Part shown: positions 15,010 through 19,159 of the stretch, one piece after another
Numbering within the stretch: position 1 is the stretch's first letter
Layout of the letters: every line of letters begins with the position of its first letter
Origin: JBBIPA01 sp037443085
GTDB lineage: Bacteria; Chloroflexota; Dehalococcoidia; GIF9; UBA5629
DNA: 19,159 nucleotides
Direction of reading: 5' to 3'
NCBI GenBank assembly: GCA_037443085.1
Contig: JBBIPA010000039.1
Location: 1 to 19,159 of the forward strand
The notes under the pieces: generated by a model
Told to the model about the DNA's origin: nothing
What the model saw: only the letters and a program-made list of their open reading frames with translations
Databases searched by the model: none
Position numbers and translations under genes: made by a program

Positions 15010-15153
15010 TTTTGCCTCCTCATCACACGACAATTGTTCTGCTCGTGTCTACAGCTTTAGTTTCAAGGTAGCTTTTGTTACAGTATCCGTGACAGCAATG
15101 ATAGCCAGGCAATTTACAGGTGCTCAGCTTACTGACCAAACGCCGGCGATTGT

Positions 15154-15182
15154 ATTCTAGGTAATTACTTCACTGGTGTCAA
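15154..15182 (-). promoter_or_regulatory. Strong sigma70-like promoter of the ene-reductase gene
   Basis: The minus strand has a perfect -35 TTGACA (15182-15177), a 17-base spacer and -10 TAGAAT (15159-15154). Transcription would begin near 15147, leaving a leader of about 138 bases. The leader ends in a small stem (ACACGA 15025-15030 with TCGTGT 15043-15048) close to the ribosome-binding site. Confidence 0.7.
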
Positions 15183-15199
15183 AAGCTGGCAGGACCAGC
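15182..15199 (-). terminator. Weak terminator-like hairpin after the GH57 gene
   Basis: On the minus strand GCTGG-tcctg-CCAGC (15199-15185) is followed by TTTT. The stem is only 5 bp, so termination would be partial. The T-run merges with the -35 box of the ene-reductase promoter. A second small stem, CAGGG-ttt-CCCTG (15201-15213), lies directly after the GH57 stop. Confidence 0.35.
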
Positions 15200-15213
15200 G
15201 CAGGGTTTCCCTG

Positions 15214-16911
15214 TTATCCCTTCCCCTCCCTGCTGGTGAAGCTGCGGTAGTCGATGTCGGGGAAGACGTTGTCCAGCTCATAGTAACTCTGGCAGAGACT
15301 GAGAGCACTTTTAGCAGCTTTGCCAGAGAGCGCGATGTCCGCCATCTCGTGAAAGCGCCTTAGGTGCTCCTGGAAGCGGCTGGCGGCGTATTCCTTAGCC
15401 TGACCGGTGGTGATGAGGAAAGGCCAGTCGCTGGACTGGAGCAGCAATAGCTCCCGGGCTGCCTGGTTGAGGATTCTGGTCATGCCGCTGCTGGCGGTGG
15501 GATAACGGGCTGCCAGCCTCTCCATCTTAAGCTCGGCCTCATGGATGAGCGGCCACAGCCATTCGGTGTCAGCATTAAGCCAGGTGAAATGGGTGCCTGC
15601 CTGCCCCCAGGAGCCTTCTTTGAGCGACAGGACATCCTCTGGCGGGTGCCGTTCGATGAAGCCACTGGCAGTGGTCAACTCCACCGTGTCACTGGCGGCC
15701 AGTTGCCTGAGCACTTCCTTAATCCAGGAAACACCTTCGAACCACCAGTGCCCGAACAGCTCGGTATCGTAGGCGGCGATGATGATGCCGAATCTACTAT
15801 TTTTCTGGTAGAAGTCATTGAGTAAATCGCTCACCAGCCCCGCGTAGTGGCTGGCATGTTCCTGCACCTTGTAAGCCGCCCAGTCAGGATGGTAGCAGTC
15901 CTTTAGCCCCAGGTCCAGTTTAGCGCCGGTGACCCGCCAGTACTGCAAGACGGAGACACCGTCTTTCTTGTGAAACTCGCGGTAGTCGAAGTCGCCGGGA
16001 TAGCCCCAGTCCGCCGACCATACCTGCATGCCGGTGCGGTTGTTCCTGCCCAGTACCGCCACGCTGATGGTAGGCTCCTTGCCCGACTGCACCCAGTAAG
16101 GGAGGTAGGTGGTTTTCATAGTAGGCTCGGTATATTCCGCTTTCGGCACCAGGTAGCGTTTGGGGATATTGCTGTAGGGACCGATGACGGCGCCAGTGGC
16201 TTTGCCCACCGGCTCACCGCCTTCCACCATATGTGTCTCACTGAAAAATAAGCCGATGCCGACATCGGCAAGAAACTGTTCGATGCCCGGCTGGTAGATT
16301 TTCTGGCTTTTTGAGGTGTAGAAGGCGGGGCGATAGCCGCATTCAGGCAGCCAGATAGCCCGTGGCGGGTGGCCGAAGTGGCGTTTATAGGACTCAACAC
16401 CAGTTCTCAATTGTCCGTAAATGGAGGAGTCATGCTCAACCAGTGGCAGGTAGGCATGGGTGGCGGCGCTGGTGAGAATCTCGATACAGCCCTCATCCTG
16501 AAGCTTTTTGAAGGCGCTGATGATGTCTGCCTGAAACCTGTTCTCGAAGCTATCGTGCAGCTCTTCATAGAGCTCGCGGTAAAAGCCGGCGAGATAGACG
16601 AGGTGGCTCTCCTCCTGCTTCCGGAAACGATCGACGTCGTCGCAGGCGCGCTCGATTTTATCCTCGATAAATACCTGGAAATGTTTCAGAATGAGCGGGT
16701 CAGCAAGCTGCTCGGTGAGCACCGGCGTGATGCCGATGGTCAATTTGAAGGGGCAGCCCTCTTCTTTGAGGTCGTAGAGAGCATTGAGCAAAGGCAGATA
16801 GGTCTCCAGGATGCCTTCGTGGAGCCATTCCTCCCCATGAGGCCACCGTCCTGCCTTGCGGCAGTAGGGAAGGTGGCTATGGAGAACGAAGGTAAATGCG
16901 CCTTTTTTCAT
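15214..16911 (-). CDS. GH57 glycoside hydrolase, probable 1,4-alpha-glucan branching enzyme
   Basis: The 565-residue protein starts with the GH57 motif FTFVLHSHLPYCRKAGRWPHGEEWLHE. It then has LTSAATHAYLPL, AIWLPECGYRPAF with the nucleophile Glu190, and IIAAYDTELFGHWWFEG with the acid/base Asp382, followed by a C-terminal helical region (DTEWLWPLIHEAELKMERLA onward, DUF1957-like). The spacing and length match GH57 branching enzymes, which cut alpha-1,4 glucan and re-attach it through alpha-1,6 links to make glycogen-like polymer. A hydrolytic amylase of the same family is less likely. It is cytoplasmic, with no signal peptide. It is divergent from malQ, and the pair probably handles storage glucan. 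ATG 16911 lacks a clear Shine-Dalgarno sequence. A promoter at 16941-16969 serves it. Confidence 0.88.
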   Translation of the reverse strand: MKKGAFTFVLHSHLPYCRKAGRWPHGEEWLHEGILETYLPLLNALYDLKEEGCPFKLTIGITPVLTEQLADPLILKHFQVFIEDKIERACDDVDRFRKQEESHLVYLAGFYRELYEELHDSFENRFQADIISAFKKLQDEGCIEILTSAATHAYLPLVEHDSSIYGQLRTGVESYKRHFGHPPRAIWLPECGYRPAFYTSKSQKIYQPGIEQFLADVGIGLFFSETHMVEGGEPVGKATGAVIGPYSNIPKRYLVPKAEYTEPTMKTTYLPYWVQSGKEPTISVAVLGRNNRTGMQVWSADWGYPGDFDYREFHKKDGVSVLQYWRVTGAKLDLGLKDCYHPDWAAYKVQEHASHYAGLVSDLLNDFYQKNSRFGIIIAAYDTELFGHWWFEGVSWIKEVLRQLAASDTVELTTASGFIERHPPEDVLSLKEGSWGQAGTHFTWLNADTEWLWPLIHEAELKMERLAARYPTASSGMTRILNQAARELLLLQSSDWPFLITTGQAKEYAASRFQEHLRRFHEMADIALSGKAAKSALSLCQSYYELDNVFPDIDYRSFTSREGKG

Positions 16912-16914
16912 AAT

Positions 16915-16943
16915 TTACTTGTAACGGCACCGACCGCTATACT
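16915..16943 (+). promoter_or_regulatory. Possible malQ promoter
   Basis: A -10 TATACT (16938-16943) lies 31 bases before ATG 16974; the -35 region 17 bases upstream (TTACTT, 16915-16920) is poor. It overlaps the -10 of the opposing GH57 promoter, so the two polymerases would compete for the same 10 bases. Confidence 0.4.
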
Positions 16944-16969
16944 ATACAGCAGCCTGTGAGGCAGTTCAA
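16941..16969 (-). promoter_or_regulatory. Sigma70-like promoter of the GH57 gene
   Basis: The minus strand reads -35 TTGAAC (16969-16964), a 17-base spacer and -10 TATAGT (16946-16941). This predicts a leader of about 23 bases before ATG 16911. The -35 lies just before the malQ start codon. Confidence 0.55.
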
Positions 16970-16973
16970 TATA

Positions 16974-18503
16974 ATGACTCAATCCAGAGCCAGTGGCATT
17001 CTGCTCCATCCCACGTCGCTGCCGGGTAAATTCGGCACCGGCGACCTGGGGGATGATGCCTACCGTTTTGCCGATTTCCTCTATAGCACCGGGCAGCGTC
17101 GCTGGCAGATGCTGCCGCTGGGGCCAACGGCAACCGTATTCGATAATTCCCCCTACCAGTCCCCCTCGGTGTTCGCCGGCAACCCGCTGCTCATCAGTCT
17201 GGAGAAGCTGGCACGGGATGGATTTTTGGAGTCTGCTGACCTGGAGGCAGCGCCGGCATTCCCCGGTAGCACTGTCGACTATGAGGCGGTAACGCAGTTC
17301 AAATTGCCTTTGCTGAGGAAATCCTGCCAGGTGTTCCAGAGCAGGGCAAGTCAGGCAGAGAAGAAACAGTTCGACGCTTTCTGCGAGCAGCACAGCTTCT
17401 GGCTGGATGACTATGCGCTGTTCATGGCATTGAAAGAGGCGCATGGTTTTGCTGCCTGGAATACCTGGGAGAATGATATCAAATGGCGACAGCCTCAGGC
17501 GATGAAAGAGTGGCAGAGAAAACTGGAGGAGGACATCTATTGCCACAGGTACCAGCAGTACCAGTTCTTCCAGCAGTGGGATGAGCTGAAACGGTACTGC
17601 CATGACCGTGATATCCGTCTAATAGGAGACATTCCCATATTCGTCGCCTATGACAGTGCCGAGGTCTGGGCGCGGCCGGAGCTGTTCTACCTGGATGACC
17701 AGGGCAAGCCCACAGTAGTGGCCGGCGTGCCGCCGGATTACTTCAGCAGTACCGGCCAGCTATGGGGCAATCCGCTGTACCGCTGGGAGGTCATGGCGGA
17801 GCAGGGCTATGCCTGGTGGATTGAGCGTCTCCGCGCTGTACGCCGGCAGGTAGACATCATCCGGCTGGACCATTTCCGCGGCTTTGAAACGTACTGGGAA
17901 GTCCTGGCGGCGGAAACCACCGCCATCAACGGGCGCTGGGTGCCCGGCCCGGGCGCGGCATTGTTTGAAGCAGCGCAGCAGAAGCTGGGGCAACTGCCGC
18001 TTATTGCCGAAGACCTGGGCATGATTACACAGGAAGTAATCGCACTGAGAGACAGGCTGGGATTTCCCGGGATGCGGGTGCTGCAGTTTGCCTTTGGCGA
18101 CGACTGCGCCGATAATATCCACCGCCCTCATACCTATCCACAGAACTGCGTGGCTTACACCGGCACCCACGACAATAATACTACGGTGGGCTGGTTCAGA
18201 GACGATGACGCTGGTGCCACCACCAGGAGCCATGAAGAGCGCCAGAGAGAACGGCAGCGCGCCCTGGAATACCTGTGCACTGATGGCCGGGAGATAAACT
18301 GGGACTGTATCCGTGCCATCTTCCAGTCCGCCGCTGATACCGCCATAATACCATTGCAGGATGTGCTGGGGCTGGGCAGCGAAGCCAGAATGAACATACC
18401 GGGCAAAATGGGCGGCAACTGGCGCTGGCGCTTCACCTCCGATATGTTCACCGACCAGATTAAAGCCAGGCTGCGGGAAGTGACCGAGTGTTACTGTAGA
18501 TAA
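16974..18503 (+). CDS. malQ: 4-alpha-glucanotransferase (amylomaltase, GH77)
   Basis: 509 residues from ATG 16974. The N-terminus ASGILLHPTSLPGKFGTGDLGDDAYRFADFL and WQMLPLGPTATVFDNSPYQSPSVFAGNPLLISLE are diagnostic of GH77. The catalytic residues are Asp299 (IIRLDHFRGFETYWEV, nucleophile), Glu346 (LIAEDLGMI, acid/base) and Asp400 (YTGTHDNNTTVGWF, transition-state stabiliser), at nearly the same positions as in Thermus amylomaltase. The enzyme moves maltooligosaccharide units between alpha-1,4 glucans in glycogen and maltodextrin metabolism. A GTG at 16956 is in frame, but the conserved N-terminus favours ATG 16974; neither has a good ribosome-binding site. The gene diverges from GH57 and is followed 14 bases later by a YkgJ-type gene. 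Confidence 0.95.
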   Translation: MTQSRASGILLHPTSLPGKFGTGDLGDDAYRFADFLYSTGQRRWQMLPLGPTATVFDNSPYQSPSVFAGNPLLISLEKLARDGFLESADLEAAPAFPGSTVDYEAVTQFKLPLLRKSCQVFQSRASQAEKKQFDAFCEQHSFWLDDYALFMALKEAHGFAAWNTWENDIKWRQPQAMKEWQRKLEEDIYCHRYQQYQFFQQWDELKRYCHDRDIRLIGDIPIFVAYDSAEVWARPELFYLDDQGKPTVVAGVPPDYFSSTGQLWGNPLYRWEVMAEQGYAWWIERLRAVRRQVDIIRLDHFRGFETYWEVLAAETTAINGRWVPGPGAALFEAAQQKLGQLPLIAEDLGMITQEVIALRDRLGFPGMRVLQFAFGDDCADNIHRPHTYPQNCVAYTGTHDNNTTVGWFRDDDAGATTRSHEERQRERQRALEYLCTDGREINWDCIRAIFQSAADTAIIPLQDVLGLGSEARMNIPGKMGGNWRWRFTSDMFTDQIKARLREVTECYCR

Positions 18504-18517
18504 GAGGAGCAGAGCTT

Positions 18518-18952
18518 TTGCCCAACAACGAAATCCCCTGCTTCCGCTGTGGCATCTGCTGCCGCCGCTATCAGGTGAGGCTGAGCCTGGTAGAGGCAAG
18601 GCGGATTGCCCATGAGCTGGGCATGATCTGGGATGACTTTGCCAGCCAATACCTGGATAAACGCTGGCCCGGCACCGAGAGCATGCTCTTGCGCCAGAGC
18701 CATGGCGGCTGCCTGTTTCTGGAGCAGGAAGAGGGCAGCGCCATTGCCAGTTGTCACATTCATGCCTTCCGACCATCTTCCTGCCGCGAGTGGACACCAG
18801 GCGTATCTCGTCCTGAGTGCCAGCAAGGGTTAGAAAAGTGCTGGGGGCTCCAGGTGGATGACCAGGGGAAACTCAAAGGCAGCAGGGCAAATCGTCAACG
18901 CTTTCAGGTTTTCCTGAAATCGCTGGATAGACAGGGTGATTCTACGCTATAA
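18518..18952 (+). CDS. YkgJ-family cysteine-cluster protein
   Basis: 144 residues from TTG 18518, which is preceded by AGAGGAG at good spacing. The start carries the family motif CFRCGICCRRYQV (C8, C11, C14, C15). Further Cys lie in GGCLFLE, CHIHAFRPSSCREW and PECQQGLEKC. This is the pattern of the YkgJ (UPF0153) group, thought to bind Zn or an Fe-S cluster; its substrate and reaction are not established. The HAFRPSSCREW segment is characteristic. The gene lies 14 bases after malQ and is probably co-transcribed with it, although a role in glucan metabolism is not implied. Confidence 0.85.
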   Translation: MPNNEIPCFRCGICCRRYQVRLSLVEARRIAHELGMIWDDFASQYLDKRWPGTESMLLRQSHGGCLFLEQEEGSAIASCHIHAFRPSSCREWTPGVSRPECQQGLEKCWGLQVDDQGKLKGSRANRQRFQVFLKSLDRQGDSTL

Positions 18953-18953
18953 T
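18924..18953 (+). promoter_or_regulatory. Possible promoter for the right-edge zinc-ribbon gene
   Basis: A perfect -10 TATAAT (18948-18953) lies over the YkgJ stop codon, with TGGATA (18924-18929, four of six -35 bases) 18 bases upstream. It would give a leader of about 43 bases, containing a small TGCCC-gtct-GGGCA stem (18969-18982). Confidence 0.4.
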
Positions 18954-19002
18954 TATGAGTCTTAGAAATGCCCGTCTGGGCAGGTATAACAAGGAGGTAG
19001 CT

Positions 19003-19159
19003 TTGGCACTGAAATTACTGGTGAAACGGGTTTACTGCCCCCACTGCCGTCGGCTGGTACGTGGCCAGGAAAAGAAAAATAACGGCGCCATCGAGATTTT
19101 ATGCTCCATCTGCAACAAGCTCATCTGGGTCTGGAATGGCCTGAGCTGGCAGGCAAAGC
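19003..19159 (+). CDS. Small zinc-ribbon protein (3' end outside window)
   Basis: A TTG at 19003 follows an excellent ribosome-binding site, AAGGAGGT (18991-18998), and the frame stays open to the window edge (52 codons). The product has two CxxC knuckles: VYCPHCRRLV and, about 20 residues later, IEILCSICNKLIWVW. This forms one zinc ribbon. The spacing and the IEILC segment recall short Com-like or rubredoxin-like ribbons of many small bacterial proteins, but no function can be assigned. An upstream in-frame ATG (18955) is possible but lacks a ribosome-binding site. Confidence 0.6.
   Translation, partial: MALKLLVKRVYCPHCRRLVRGQEKKNNGAIEILCSICNKLIWVWNGLSWQAK

Noticed and set aside
17760..18797. 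Long minus-strand open frame (345 codons) opposite malQ and the YkgJ-type gene
   Set aside because: It lies antisense to a gene with all GH77 catalytic motifs, has a low-complexity composition and matches no family I know. It is a shadow of the codon bias on the other strand.
1..19159. CRISPR array, tRNA, rRNA or insertion sequence
   Set aside because: I found no regularly spaced direct repeats, no cloverleaf-like segment, no rRNA-like segment, and no transposase or paired terminal inverted repeats on either strand.

Overview
The window (about 51% GC by eye) is bacterial chromosomal DNA, probably from an uncultured anaerobe. The mix of genes resembles Chloroflexota of the Dehalococcoidia type: a transhydroxylase-like molybdoenzyme, a tripartite TRAP transporter, an FMN ene-reductase, a UPF0182 membrane protein, a GH57 branching enzyme and a stand-alone Lrp ligand domain. 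The taxonomic call is an inference from gene content and is only moderately secure.

Layout. (1) 1-472: the 3' end of a type I restriction subunit gene (hsdR), cut by the window edge. (2) 573-5663, plus strand: a small Lrp/AsnC ligand-domain gene and an unknown helical protein behind one promoter; a zinc-ribbon/coiled-coil protein behind a good sigma70-like promoter; a 920-residue UPF0182 membrane protein; and arfB, a ribosome-rescue hydrolase. (3) 5707-6969: an MFS transporter of the monocarboxylate type, overlapping tail to tail with the next block. (4) 15009 down to 6962, minus strand: a possible catabolic block. It begins at a strong promoter (TTGACA-N17-TAGAAT) with an FMN ene-reductase that ends where its FAD domain should begin. 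A strong terminator hairpin follows, then the large and small subunits of a pyrogallol/phloroglucinol transhydroxylase-like molybdoenzyme, and then dctP, dctQ and dctM. The large subunit gene carries an in-frame TAA. (5) 15214-19159: an alpha-glucan region with a GH57 branching enzyme (minus) and malQ (plus) diverging from overlapping promoters, a YkgJ-type cysteine-cluster gene behind malQ, and a zinc-ribbon gene cut by the right edge.

How the genes may work together. A TRAP transporter whose receptor keeps the usual carboxylate-binding arginine, a transhydroxylase-like Mo/[4Fe-4S] enzyme and an FMN ene-reductase suggest uptake and reductive handling of a carboxylated or hydroxylated, perhaps aromatic, substrate. 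The in-frame stop in the Mo subunit and the shortened ene-reductase suggest that this module is decaying, has been remodelled, or contains a sequence error. The GH57 and GH77 enzymes point to storage-glucan synthesis and turnover. I see no CRISPR array, rRNA, tRNA or insertion sequence.
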